In this document: piece by piece, positions 46,373-57,132 of the stretch | Numbering within the stretch: the first letter of the stretch is position 1 | How the letters are laid out: each line of letters begins with the position of its first letter | Source: Platerodrilus igneus | Taxonomy: Eukaryota > Arthropoda > Insecta > Coleoptera > Lycidae | Length of the DNA stretch: 64,000 nt | Direction of reading: 5' to 3' | Assembly: GCA_036346225.1 (NCBI GenBank) | Contig: JARFIW010001087.1 | Span: forward strand, 1,612,001 to 1,676,000 | Position numbers and translations under genes: made by a program | The notes under the pieces: generated by a model | What the model was told of the DNA's origin: nothing | Databases searched by the model: none | What the model saw: the letters and a program-made list of their open reading frames with translations, nothing else

Positions 46373-46562
46373 GTGTTATGAAGTAGTAGGTTTGTATTTA
46401 AAAAAAAGGATGTAGTAATTTAGTTAAGAGGGGAGTGTTATGAAGCGGTAGGCTTGAATAAAGAAAAAGATGTAGACCTTTAGCTAACGGATGTAGTAAT
46501 TTAATTAAGAGGTGTGTGTTATGAGGTGGTGGGCCTGTATTAAAGAAAAGGATGTGCTATTT
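46373..46562 (+). repeat. Tandem repeat, about 2.5 units
   Basis: Segments beginning GTTATGAAG and containing AGGATGTAGTAATTTA.TTAAGAGG repeat two to three times with a unit of about 65-80 bases. It lies just downstream of a minus-strand coding fragment that ends at 46,571. Confidence 0.7.
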
Positions 46563-46570
46563 CACACATC

Positions 46571-46703
46571 AGATGGTTGAATAATTTCATAGACATCAAG
46601 GATTTTGAACTTTTTACCAGGCGGTAAAATGACACGATTGTAGTTGGCACACAACGGTTTAATCTGTTCTATCACATTATTATATATCACTTCACTAGGT
46701 TGC
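46571..46703 (-). pseudogene. C-terminal coding fragment, unknown
   Basis: The minus strand is open for about 43 codons ending in TGA at 46,571-46,573. It reads SEVIYNNVIEQIKPLCANYN, then a VILPPGKKFKILDVYEI segment. The composition looks protein-like, but upstream the frame is closed by stops near 46,705. It may be a truncated gene or the last exon of one. No family recognised. Confidence 0.3.
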
Positions 46704-46867
46704 TAGGTCCTTTGTTATTGGTTGATTAAAAATAAAGCAAAATAAAACAAAAAAATTAAAAGCAAGGTAATGTAAATTTAATTTAATTTTATATAATACA
46801 AATAAAATATAGAATACAAACAGAATATTAAAGCGGAAATTAAAAATCTGTTCTACTTGGAGTTTTA

Positions 46868-47062
46868 TTCTAAATTTCGCATTATACGCATTGAAACATC
46901 TTCGTTTTGCAATATCATACTAATTAACTTTATACTTGACTTTATATTCTTTAACCAAATCTCCTGCTCTCGTATGTCGAAATTCTGCTTTAAAATTTTC
47001 GTTGCTATTTTAAGTTTTATTACAGTGTCATCACTCAGTTGTGTTATTCGGTTTTAATCCAT
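46868..47062 (-). CDS. Small helical ORF (about 60 aa), unknown
   Basis: On the minus strand ATG at 47,062 is followed after one codon by a stop and then an open frame of about 60 codons ending in TAA. The product is charged and helical (LSDDTVIKLKIATKILKQNF and IREQEIWLKNI). The stop is embedded in GAATAAAAC, so the termination codon and an AATAAA signal overlap, as at 48,303-48,309. One early nonsense codon suggests recent loss or a different start. Confidence 0.35.
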
Positions 47063-47216
47063 TGTATGCAATTTTAGACAAAAACAAAAATTATAAGTAA
47101 GAAATTCTTATACTAGATTTAAAACAAGCGCAATTACTCAAACAGAAAATTCACTAAATCAAAAAATTCACTGTACTTATATAATACGTAAAAGCAAGGT
47201 CCTTACTTGTTAATTT

Positions 47217-47438
47217 TCAATAATTTCGAATCTGTTTGCAGGTTTCAATCGTATCTCGAAAGATTAGTGAGTATCTAGTTGAATTTAAATCTGACAAATA
47301 AAGCTTATAATCATCAGTAGCAGTTTGAGGTAAAAACACAACAAATTCATGAAGTTCTATCAATACGGCCAATGTATAGAAGGCCTCATACAGGTGACGC
47401 TCAGTGTATTTTTGTAAACAGCACAGATGCCATATCAC
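47217..47438 (-). CDS. ORF of 73 aa, unknown
   Basis: A minus-strand frame rich in Tyr, Leu and Glu (YTERHLYEAFYTLAVLIELHE, then DDYKLYLSDLNSTRYSLIFRD). The composition looks coding-like, but no family is recognised. It lies back to back with the plus-strand ORF starting at 47,441. The residue of a subterminal-type word (AATCTGTTTGCAGG, about 47,228) lies at its 3' end. Confidence 0.35.
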   Translation of the reverse strand: MIWHLCCLQKYTERHLYEAFYTLAVLIELHEFVVFLPQTATDDYKLYLSDLNSTRYSLIFRDTIETCKQIRNY

Positions 47439-47440
47439 TA

Positions 47441-47632
47441 TTTATGTACGATATGATTGAGGTAAAATTTTACAAGAAAGGTGCACTAGCGGATATTGAG
47501 CACAATAGCGCTACTGGCTTGTCTGAAGTATCACAACACTTTATAATTACTGATTTCGACGAATGTAGCATAACTAGTAGGTACTTAAACTTTTGTGGCA
47601 GTGACGACGGTGGCGTAAAGTTTTCATACTAA
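47441..47632 (+). CDS. Small ORF upstream of the 223-aa ORF, unknown
   Basis: From the Met at 47,441 (an upstream Met at 47,372 is also in frame) to TAA at 47,632. The product is acidic with HFIITDFDECSITSRY. It ends one base before the ATG of the next ORF. Such tight packing is normal in viruses and virus-like elements and unusual for animal genes. Confidence 0.4.
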   Translation, partial: FMYDMIEVKFYKKGALADIEHNSATGLSEVSQHFIITDFDECSITSRYLNFCGSDDGGVKFSY

Positions 47633-47633
47633 T

Positions 47634-48305
47634 ATGGACAATGTACTGTACGATTGGTTTGGAGGCGAGCAATGCACTCTACAGCAACATCTGAAACAAG
47701 CCATAGTGTGGAACGATGTGGACAAACTCAAATATATTATGCCCAGATTAGGTGTTCATATTCACGTCGAGGCTTTCAGATGGTTAACATTGACCAATAA
47801 TACATCTATGAATGTAATGGATATGCTGTTTAGTCACCAGAGAATGTGTGATAAATTTGTATCGCACAGTGATAAAACGGAGTTAAAATGTCACCAGGTG
47901 CGTGGAGTGCTAGACAGAATAGAGAGTGGTTATAGTTTGAGCGATGTAAATTTCCTCAAAAAATTGCTAACCAACCGAGCCGTATTAAGCACAAAAGCTT
48001 ATGCTGTTGTGAATATAAAACAAAACCTTAAATCGCTGGCAACAGTCGTCGACGATATAGTTGTAAATGCTGTATATTTTGCACAACCTATGGTGTTGGA
48101 AAAGATATTAGAGTTAATCTTAAAGTATAAGATAAATTACATGTGCCAACCTAATGCAGCTGGCCGTCACAGATCAACCTATAACTGGCTTCTTAAGAAT
48201 TTGGCAATGAAGAGCACAAAACAGCAACCGGGACGGACATACGGTCCGGATTCGGGAAAATGGCCATCAAACAACATAGATGATTATAAAAAGTGTATAT
48301 GCTAA
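47634..48305 (+). CDS. Intact 223-aa ORF of unknown, virus-like type
   Basis: The longest clean frame outside transposon proteins here. It has an N-terminal region of short helix pairs (QHLKQAIVWNDVDKLKYIMP and EAFRWLTLTNN) suggestive of ankyrin-like or similar helical repeats, a central LKKLLTNRAVLSTKAYAVV segment and a basic C-terminal tail ending KKCIC. No signal peptide or membrane segment is seen. The stop TAA overlaps AATAAA (48,304-48,309). The upstream ORF ends one base before its start. It may be cargo of a Polinton-like or viral insertion, given the neighbour at 33-45.7 kb. I do not recognise the family. Confidence 0.5.
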   Translation: MDNVLYDWFGGEQCTLQQHLKQAIVWNDVDKLKYIMPRLGVHIHVEAFRWLTLTNNTSMNVMDMLFSHQRMCDKFVSHSDKTELKCHQVRGVLDRIESGYSLSDVNFLKKLLTNRAVLSTKAYAVVNIKQNLKSLATVVDDIVVNAVYFAQPMVLEKILELILKYKINYMCQPNAAGRHRSTYNWLLKNLAMKSTKQQPGRTYGPDSGKWPSNNIDDYKKCIC

Positions 48306-48306
48306 T

Positions 48307-48468
48307 AAAGTTGTTGATTTAGTTCAATACTATTTATACATTTCAACTTGGTTTAAAGTTGTTGTTTTAGTTCAATATTATTTAAACATGTCAACTTGCT
48401 TAAAAGTTGCTCTTTTAGTTAAATATTACTTATACATTCCGATTTAGTTAAAAGTTGTTATTTTAAAA
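48307..48468 (+). repeat. Tandem repeat, 48-bp unit x 3.3
   Basis: Units begin with AAAGTTG at 48,307, 48,355, 48,403 and 48,451, with the shared core TTTAGTTCAATA. The array starts immediately at the polyadenylation signal of the 223-aa ORF. Confidence 0.9.
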
Positions 48469-48540
48469 ACCAAAACAAAAGAAAAACGTTACTTGAGGTT
48501 TTAGAAAACATCACTGTACATGTCATACCCTTACCATTAT

Positions 48541-48547
48541 ACACACA

Positions 48548-48618
<71 letters not shown>
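48541..48618. repeat. Compound microsatellite (AC)n(AT)n(TG)n
   Basis: ACACACAC, then about 34 bases of AT, then about 34 bases of TG, ending 48,618. The two ends are complementary and could form a hairpin. Confidence 0.97.
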
Positions 48619-48624
<6 letters not shown>

Positions 48625-48695
48625 TGATCTCACAAAATATCAAGTAACGAACTGCTTTAAATATAAACTAGAGGCTGTTTAATTAAAATATTTTA

Positions 48696-48698
<3 letters not shown>

Positions 48699-48734
<36 letters not shown>
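48699..48734. repeat. (TA)n microsatellite
   Basis: About 36 bases of TA dinucleotides. Confidence 0.97.
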
Positions 48735-48735
<1 letters not shown>

Positions 48736-49671
48736 CTATGTAATTTGTAGATTAGAAGTAAATAGATAGGTCATAGGTCAGCTTAGGGTAGGCTAGCGTA
48801 TGTAAATACCACTGATTAAAAAAAAGATTGAATAGGTATCTTAGAAATCTAAGGTAACAATTAAGTAATTTAATGTAGGAATTATGGTTAATTTCATTTT
48901 AGATGCAGCTTTGCCCTTATTTGCAAGAAAGTTTCAATATTTAGGGAGCAGAGTCAATAAATGTTAAGCGAGTATCAAACAAGTTAATTCAATTGTGTGC
49001 AGAATGAGAGTGCAGCTTTAATTATATATAAAGCAGTGCAGCACAGAGTACATCAGAGGGGTAACTGTATCGGAAAATTTGTTTAAGTGTTTAAAATTCT
49101 ATCACACTTTGGTGATTATTTTGTGTATCTCGTTTTCTTTGTCAAGTTTGATAGTATATTTTGTGATAGTTTATACTGTAGCAAATTGTGTAATGAGATT
49201 TTCACACGCTATGTGTGCATACACGCTCATTATGCAACCGAAGCCACGATTAACTTAAGATTTTGGATGGTACTTATTTTTAAGCTGAACTTTGTGGTAA
49301 ACAACTGGGTTTACTGTTTAGTTTGAGGTACTGCTTTTACTGAAGTTAATCTATGTACAACTTTCCTAAGAATCTTGAAAAGTAAATATTTTCAAATGCA
49401 AAATGAAATTTTACGTATTTACTTGTAGATCACGATTGTGGTAAGAAGAAATTCGCATGAGGTATACTGGCGAATTGCTTCAAACTAGATTTATATATTG
49501 CAAACGTTTTAACACTACTTGCAGAATGTAGTTTTATATCTTTATGTCTAGGTAATACACTTAAAGTTAAAAGTATTGGAAACTATTTTGTTTACTATCT
49601 TACATGTAATGTAGGCAGGAATAATATTTAATTATTATATAAAACTGTATGTGAAATTTAATTTTTGAACA
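48735..49671. other. No gene seen
   Basis: AT-rich and without a supported frame. The 79-codon frame at 49,087-49,326 is Phe/Val/Cys-rich with no family resemblance. Confidence 0.4.
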
Positions 49672-50025
49672 ATGAGTGTGACAGTACACGTGCGGAAAAT
49701 ATTAACTAGAATTGTACAAAGACGACTGGAAGAACGAGTTGAAGAAATACTAAGAGATGATCAACTTGGGTTTAGGCAAAACATGGGAACACGGGAGGCT
49801 ATTTTGGCCCTGAGGGTGATAATTGAAAAAACGATAGAAAAAGGGGAAAGCGTGTATATAGGGTTTATAGATCGGGAAAAAGCATTCGACAATGGAAAAT
49901 GAAAAAAAATGTTCAAAATACTCAAAAAGATTGGAATGAGTTATAGAGATAGACGTATAGTACATAGCTTATACAAAGAGCAAATAGCGGAAATAGAATT
50001 AGAGCAGGATCGTATTTATCAACTG
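49672..50025 (+). pseudogene. LINE reverse transcriptase fragment
   Basis: The frame 49,672-49,902 reads KILTRIVQRRLEERVEEIL followed by DQLGFRQNMGTREAILALR. It ends with YIGFIDREKAFDN. These are RT blocks 1-3 of a non-LTR retrotransposon, and the Asp of the F.D..KAFD motif is present. A TGA stop replaces the Trp normally found just after AFDN. The next frame continues MFKILKKIGMSYRDRRIVHSLYKEQ. The YADD block and everything after are missing, so it is a short internal relic. Confidence 0.85.
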
Positions 50026-50109
50026 ATTCTGAGCCCTGTTCTGAGTTCTTCTTGGTCAATCTGTTTCAAGATACTTTTGCAAATCCTAAAAGTACGTCCC
50101 GATCCATAA

Positions 50110-50584
50110 TATTTTCCACAGCTGCACATTGTCAAACTTCCGCCTCAAAATTTCCTGCTGAATATTTAATTACCTGTTCATGTCCTAGTGGGGGATTTAG
50201 TTGCTTTGTCACACTGAATTTCTTGATGGCATATAATTCCATTGTCATGCTAGAGTCTGTGGTATATTTTCCCATAATTAGATCGTCCCTAACTCAAGAC
50301 ACAAATGTTTCAAAAATTTAACTACAAAAATTTACATGTACTCAATTCACTTTCTATTAAACCAAACCAAATCTGGGCACTTCCTTTTAATATCGATCTG
50401 ACTATAATTTTGTTTGGTTTGTTCGTCTAAACTTCTCTGTATAGAAGTTCTAACATTGTTTAAAAATATTTGCGATTTAATTTCTTTCACCATAAAATTT
50501 TGTGCATTTTTCTAAAGAGAACCTGCTTTGATTACATCTCATAGGTTCAGCAAGATTAATACCATTCATTCTAACTTCTAAGCT
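50110..50584. other. No gene recognised
   Basis: The stretch is downstream (minus sense) of the gag-like frame and may be the decayed remainder of that element. No motif seen. Confidence 0.35.
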
Positions 50585-51271
50585 TTATACCTTGCTTTTA
50601 AAATCAGTCTTGGAATTTCTTAAGTAATTCCTAAATGTTTTAAATCCTGCTTGGCAACTTCGTTTAACTTCGTTTACTTTTTGATCTAAATTCTTAATTT
50701 TTCTATTCACCTCATCACACGCTTCATAATTTGATTTAATTTGCACAATTTCTTCTATAACATCATCTACACCTTTCAAAATCTGTATCAATATGCCTCT
50801 AATTTCAAATTTCTGTTCCCCCGCGGCCTTATTAGTTCTTTTTAATCCTAAATTTAATGCCTTACTCAACCCTTTCAATTTTCTTTCATTCTTTTCGTTT
50901 TCTGGTTTTAAATTTACCCCGAATTTGCTAGATTATTTCCAAACTCTGCTTTTAATTCCTGGTTATTTCTATGAAACTTCTGACTCGTTTTTTTATATTC
51001 TCACTCATTTCCTTGATACCTTTTTAATGTTTTTTACGTATTTCCTTAATACTTTTTCATCCTTTTGACCAATTTCTTGAATATTTTTATTTACATTCAA
51101 TAAAATCATTCTAGATTTCTGAACATATCCTAATTTTCATCCATCACTCTGCTTTGTCTTTTTCTCCTGTTCCTCCCCCTTTGGAACTTCCAAATAGACG
51201 TCCTCTTCAAATCCATTCTCCACACCTTGCGCTCCCAATTCTTTATGAATTTCTTTCATTTTATTAGTCAT
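50585..51271 (-). pseudogene. Gag-like coiled-coil ORF of an LTR element, broken
   Basis: In minus sense an ATG at 51,271 follows a primer-site-like sequence by about 95 bases. It opens a Lys/Glu-rich helical protein interrupted by several stops. The last open part (50,878-50,585, 97 codons) reads GLSKALNLGLKRTNKAAGEQ and NRKIKNLDQKVNEVKRSCQA, heptad-like and probably coiled coil. It recalls the helical N-terminus of the gag relic near 3.1-3.4 kb in style only. Position after a primer site favours a gag gene. No capsid or zinc knuckle was found. Confidence 0.4.
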
Positions 51272-51365
51272 TCTGAAAATTTATCAAATATACTTCACAG
51301 AAGAAAGTTCCTACAAAATCCAAGAATAAATGAACCTTCATCAGTTTCCATGCGGCTTAATCGAG

Positions 51366-51383
51366 CACCAGGTTGGGACACCA
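51366..51383 (-). promoter_or_regulatory. Candidate primer binding site
   Basis: The minus strand reads TGGTGTCCCAACCTGGTG, close to the tRNA-Lys-type primer site TGGCGCCCAACGTGGGG with substitutions and a one-base insertion. Sequence to the right (from 51,384) would then be the LTR, but no second LTR was found. Confidence 0.4.
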
Positions 51384-51960
51384 GTAGAAAAAACTGTGGT
51401 CTGAAGTGATCCGACGTTGGAAATCGATAAATGTGCTGTAAATTAAGGACGACCTGCGTTGAGAGCCAATAAAGGTGACGTGTTCCGAAGTGGTCCGAAT
51501 TTTGGCGCTGCGGACTAAAGTAGTTAATAAAAGTGTTACCCTAATTACTTTTACTAGCTCAATTTAAATAAAACCAGCAGAATCAGTAATCAAACTTACA
51601 GTGATTGTACACAAACTGTACTCTAATTTCATATACTAGCACACAAAAATACTCTTATTATAGAACTTAACTAATAAATGAAATCGTCCTTTTTTAAAAT
51701 TTTAAACAATGTAATTTTATTTTACCAAGTAGATTATGCTGGGCGTTGCTGTTACCTCTGTATATCACGTAGCAATTCATCCATGCCAAAAATTGTTCAA
51801 ATCATTAAAACTTTTCCATTGTATACCAAGGGAACTGCCGATCCAATCCCATACATGCTTTTATTGAAATTAAAAACTTTATCTTGCAGGAGTCGATTAC
51901 TATTTATTTATTTACTCTCCATTATAATTCGTTTTACAGAGCGTTTAATAGTATATTACA
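51384..51960 (-). other. Possible solo or orphan LTR, no gene
   Basis: If the adjacent primer site is real, this minus-sense stretch should hold the end of an LTR. It has several TTTATT/AATAAA words. No partner LTR is visible. The 51,678-52,121 plus-strand frame is not supported by any motif. Confidence 0.25.
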
Positions 51961-51974
51961 TTACTAGCGTGGTA

Positions 51975-52607
51975 AGTGACCCATTTCACACGAGTGGAAG
52001 AGTATCGTCGCACGAGGCGTCAGCCGAGTGTGACTATTCCACGAGTGTGAAATGTCACTTTCCACGCGAGTACTGTACACTATTTTTCCGACGACCACCA
52101 CTAAAAACAATTACGAAATAGTTATTTTTATGTTTATTTGCAATAAATGTGTACGCAATAATGCTAGACAGAGGGACACCTATAAAATTTATTTGACGTT
52201 TTGATGTTGAAAATTCGAACACCTACTTTGTTTTGATAAAATCCGCGAATCTGTTACTTTTAGCGTATGCATTCTCAATTTGTATTGAAGAAATCATTTC
52301 AATTACAAACTAGTATGAGTAATTACATCTTTAAGTAAAACGGAAACTGTCAGTATCGATTTAACTATGGGTATTTTAAACTGTTATTAGCCAAAACGAA
52401 ACAAATGAATGCAAAACGGTAGAAACCGGTAGTCGTTTGGGTTGCCTAGGTAACTAGCATACTAACATCAGTCATATCACTCTAGAGTTGAAAAGTATTT
52501 CAACACTAGAGTGATATGTACTTTCGCACTCTAGAGTGATATACTTTACTTTCTACATAAATAAGTAGTGTGTAATCTGTTGTTTTCACAAGTGGTCGTC
52601 GGAAAAA
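51975..52607. repeat. Nested palindromes, MITE- or foldback-like
   Basis: Three inverted structures lie together. A hairpin has arms 51,975-51,999 and 52,037-52,059 (CATTTCACACGAGTGGAA versus TTCCACGAGTGTGAAATG). A pair of 16-bp arms, TTTTTCCGACGACCAC, lies at 52,083-52,098 and inverted at 52,592-52,607. A near-perfect hairpin has arms 52,473-52,493 and 52,498-52,518 around CACTCTAGAGTTGAAA, followed by another CACTCTAGAGTGATAT. The layout suggests the ends of small non-autonomous DNA elements. No transposase is nearby. Confidence 0.7.
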
Positions 52608-53386
52608 CACTTATCTTCGCTATTCCAATAAAATTGCAAATACTAAAACTATAGTATTTTTACTACGTAATATAAAATCATTAGTTCTACTGCATCGTGA
52701 CGCTCGAATAAGGACCGAACTACTAACCCCAGTATTTGATATCTATTGAGTTATATAGACAAACTTCTGGCAACGTCACGCATCGACAAAAATTTCGCAA
52801 AGTCTAGCTGTCGGTTTTATGTTCTGAGTGGTGTTAGAAGTGAGCTTGTCTATTTACGTAAGCATCGAGAATCTATAAAAATGATGCAACCTTCAGAAAT
52901 GTGTCATACAAATAGTCTCAAACTAAAATTACTACGGTTTACTTATTTGTTATCTTATCCTTAAAACATTCAAGATTTATAGCTGTAAATAATTTAATAT
53001 TATCTTGTAATTTGGACGATGACGTTTGCAATAACTAGTACCAGAATATTCCAGAATATGTTGAATAAAGTTGCAACTTCTCTTTTAAATATTGACTGAC
53101 ATTTTGAGTGAATACATTTTTATCTTAATACCAAGGTATGTTGATATTAAGAAGAAAACGAAATTAAATGACCTTCTACACGCGGAATATACCATTTATC
53201 TAAAAATACTATTTCTTGGTTATCAAGAATGAAAGCTCTTTCAATCACGTCTATATTCATTTATAATTCAATATACTGAGCGTTTTCCCAAATATGCTTC
53301 TTTAGAAAAATACATATTTACATAATTCGATCCTTTTCTTAAATTTTTCCAAATTTGATTGGTTTTGCGGCATCGTATGTTTTCGG
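52608..53386. other. No gene seen
   Basis: AT-rich with no supported frame. Confidence 0.4.
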
Positions 53387-53440
53387 AATGAAGCTAGATG
53401 ACCTATTGATGACCAATAATCGCGCCAATGTATAGGTATG

Positions 53441-53478
<38 letters not shown>

Positions 53479-53661
53479 GTATATACATATATACGATTGT
53501 GTTGAAATGAACAGGTTTTAGGTCGGCTGGTAATAAAGAAAACTCTTTTTTATGGCCTAAATTTTCGCATATAATTTTATGCTTGATCACAGGCAATAAC
53601 TAAAACGTATATATACATTGACGCGATTATAGGTCATCAATAGGTCATCTAGCTTCATTTC

Positions 53662-53703
<42 letters not shown>
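53387..53703. repeat. Foldback element with TA microsatellites
   Basis: Arms of about 50 bases (53,387-53,436 and 53,611-53,660) are inverted copies containing GAAGCTAGATGACCTATTGA. A TA microsatellite follows each arm (53,444-53,475 and 53,663-53,703). Foldback elements often sit on TA tracts. Alternatively, a small element was inverted between two tracts. Confidence 0.75.
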
Positions 53704-53705
<2 letters not shown>

Positions 53706-56068
53706 ATGTGGTAAAGAAATTATGAAAGGTCATGGAATCCCAAATTCTATGAATAAAACCCACCCACAGCAAACGGAAAAAAATTTAAAATTTCCCAATA
53801 TTTAGTGTCGCTGCCCTGAATAATACAAGCGCATTTCTTCGTTATTTATAGGACTGGGGGTATCAGGCTTCTCTATGTCGGGCTGACATTTTGACGTTGA
53901 CGAAATATTAAGCAATTTATCTAAACAATAAGTGTTAAACTAAATTGCGTAAAAATGGCAATTTATTTTGTGTGCTATTTTGATTCACTCACCAATTTCG
54001 TTCAGTTGTTTTTCTACAAACCCGTGTTCTAATTTGTTATACAAACTACTTTACTGGCTCTTGTTTTATAATGTTTAAAACTATTACTACGAGGCTCAAC
54101 GTTTGATGCTGACGGATTAATCGATATATTTCTTTACTGCAAAGTAGCCTGAATTGTTTTATTATGAAACTATGCATAAACACAATATCAATGTAATTGA
54201 AATATTGCAGGTTACCAGTATGGCAAAAACGCAACAATCAATTATGGAACTACATACTTAGCAACAAATAATCAAAATTGAAGCTTTCCTATTACACTTG
54301 ATGTCTATTATTCTTTTATAACACTATTAGTAACTCATCAACAGAGATCCTATTGTACAGAAATATTTGTTGAACTTGAATTACATAAACGCATTGCTTG
54401 ATTAGATGCGTATTACTTTCTCACAGTATGAAAGTTGATACTGGACCAAGAGTAAGCAGTATGCAAATACTGAATAAACCTGTGTATAAACAAACGCATA
54501 CCTATTATTTCTTAAAAGAACGCAATAAAATAAAACAATTACAAAAGTGATTAGAACTCATATTCTAAGAAGTCTTAATGTGTTACGTTTTTGAAACACT
54601 AGGTATTAACGGGTTAACCTGCGAAGAGGTTCGCTAATTATTCTTAAGAACGTCCACTTTCTCACCATCTACGGCTATAGTAGTTCACTTTTTTTACTGG
54701 TCTTCGGTCTTGTTTTATTTAGTACATTTGGATTAGCACATTTTATAGTCCGTTTTTTAAATACGAGGAGTGAATTGAAAAGACCAATATATAGAAAAAA
54801 TATTTTTATAATATGCTTGAAAGGTTGCCTATGTACTTGAGGTACAATTTTAATGGTAAATTTAAACAATTGCGGTTGTAGTTTTAATCTGTATACCACT
54901 ATTGTATAAATTTCAATATTTATCTGGTTTTAAGTAGAGTTAAACTTTCTCAAATAACCTGTAGCTTCCAGTATTAATGATTGTAATTAAGAAGGAATTT
55001 CGTGGCATTTTCTGAAATGTATATGACAAATTTTATACTAATGTTATATATTATACACAAATACTTTTAACAGAGGTGTGCGTTTATCCAAAAAGAATAA
55101 AATTTAATAGTTTGATGTACATATATGAAAACAATTTGCAGAATGTGGACATATGTTTGAACCATATATCAATGTTAACATTCAGCTGAATAATTAATGA
55201 ATGGATTAGCATTTATTACAGTTTTTCCATATGGTATCTAATGTTCGTTCTATTTCTAGCACACTGGCAGTAGTACTCATTTCTGGACAACTAAGTTTTA
55301 ACCTCTTAACATATTAACCACAGTTTGATTTTCTACAATAAATAAAGACTCTGGTCTAAACAAACACCTTTTCTAAGGGGCGAAAGTGAACCACTTACAT
55401 TTGATGTTGTATCCATATTTACGTATAAATTTATAAAAAAAAGCAGTAGGTAGAGAGAGGATAACTGTTTCTGAGAAGAATTGTTTTGTAAGTCATTATA
55501 AACAAAACGAAAGCGACTTATAACAGCAAGCACATGGGAATTAATCAGCTGTTATAGCTATAAGGGCCATCAAAAAATATGATAAATAGCGTGGGTGGAA
55601 GAACGTGTGAGCGGAGTAAATTCTTTTCGCCAGAAACCAACCAGAGATGTGTATTTTTAAGCGGCAATCTTAAATCATTTCTCTTATTTAAAAGCGGACT
55701 ATAATATCAGAAGGTATTGAGTTAAGCTCAATTGGTAAATTGTTTGAAGATTTGGTCTTATCCAACCATTGCTTAAAATAAACTGCTGCAATAAATTGTC
55801 ACAAATAATTACACCATCCATTTTCAATGATATAACTAGATTTTAATTCAAAACATCTCTTTAATTTGTATAAAAATAATTACCGTGAAAAAGTTTTCAA
55901 TCATTACTCGTAGAATTGACAAATGCAAGCTACAAAAATAAATAAAAGGGAAAATATTTCCTTATCGCTGCGATTGGGTGTCATTTATATCTTCCGGGTC
56001 TTGCGCTATACATTAATATGACTCTTTTCCCAAACAAACATTATAATTATTTACAAAACTGTCGAAGG
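53704..56068. other. Long AT-rich region without recognisable genes
   Basis: No domain-bearing frame on either strand, no array and no large inverted repeat seen. Confidence 0.45.
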
Positions 56069-56081
56069 CAAATTTGATAGT
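56069..56081. repeat. Target duplication of the Penelope-like element, left
   Basis: CAAATTTGATAGT, repeated exactly at 60,445-60,457. Confidence 0.85.
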
Positions 56082-56302
56082 TATTCTTATTAATCTTCTT
56101 TGGGAATGAAACCACTCATAGTTTTTAAAATCTATTTTATTTACGTTTCGATCCATGACCTAGGATCGTTGTCAAAATAATAAAAATTTCAAGTTTGACG
56201 TTTATGACATAAATTGAAGGTTACTTTGATTTATTGATGTTTGAAATATTTGGTTTGAGTACACTAAGCAAAAATTTTTAAAGTTTAAAAGAATGATTAC
56301 CT

Positions 56303-56609
56303 TCAATTTGTGTTGCGACCAGGGATCGACTTTCCTATGGTAGCCAATACGCTTAACGTGAAATCAGCTGATTAATTTTTATTGGTGAATTTTATATAAA
56401 TTCCATAATTTGGGAAACATTTTTTTAACATGTTTCTATTTATACAATTGAGAGATTTCTGATTTTATGTCTTATTTTACCGAGATTTAGTGAAGGGGGT
56501 TAAGCAACCTGTGGCTACCAAGATCCCCCAACATTTATAATTTGCCGAAATAATGGTTTTCTAGTTAATATGCTTATTGTTATGTAATTAGTTATTGTAT
56601 GTATAAATA
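56303..56609 (-). repeat. Penelope pseudo-LTR, downstream copy
   Basis: About 307 bp, nearly identical to 59,034-59,340 in the same orientation and to 59,935-60,222 inverted. It contains AATCAGCTGATT and GGTAGCCACAGG. Confidence 0.9.
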
Positions 56610-56659
56610 GAAATCATGTATGTAGGCTGTATTTCATGTTAATATCGCAAGGAAAACCC

Positions 56660-57130
56660 AGGAAAAACTTGCAATGCTACCTAGATATTGTGGGCATTTG
56701 ATCTTCATTTGTTATTTCTTTTGTTATTTTTTTTAGTAATGGAATCCATTGTTTACTGAAAGTCACGGATTCGTTTGCAACGCAGTTATTTTTATGTAGG
56801 GTTATATAGGCAGCTTCTTTGATTTTGCGTTTTGGTGGTTTTCTTCTTTGTCGATAATTTTGCATCTTCCCATTTTATTTTATGACTGGAGTCCCATGCA
56901 TGTTGGCAAATCATGGATTTTCAAATTTTCTATTTTTATATATGATTTATGTTCTCTTAATCGAACTTCAAATGGTCTGGAAGTTTCTCCTATATAAAAC
57001 TTATTACATTCGCACGGTATTTTGTAGATACAGTTTTTGAATTTTGTATTGCGTTTTTGGGTTTTGTTTTTGTTAATTGTGCTCTTAGTGTATTGTTGGT
57101 TCTAAATACTGTTTTAATTCTAAATTTGTT
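56660..57130 (-). pseudogene. GIY-YIG endonuclease end of the Penelope ORF
   Basis: Minus-sense pieces read CECNKFYIGETSRPFEVRLREH, the GIY-YIG signature with the conserved Tyr, Gly and Arg. A short gap and stop follow, then KIKEAAYI..HKNNC...E and a helical tail (frame 56,865-56,677). Frameshifts near 57,000 and 56,880 separate the pieces. This domain would nick DNA for target-primed insertion. Confidence 0.88.
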
Positions 57131-57132
57131 TC

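Noticed and set aside
46174..46386. 70-codon Cys/Ser/Arg-rich plus frame
   Set aside because: No match to a known Cys-rich family, no signal peptide, and it runs into the tandem repeat.
48458..48643. 61-codon minus frame through the microsatellite
   Set aside because: A product of the AC/AT/TG tract only.
56303..56609. Hammerhead ribozyme in the Penelope pseudo-LTR
   Set aside because: The element class often has one, but I could not find a CTGATGA...GAAA core in either orientation.
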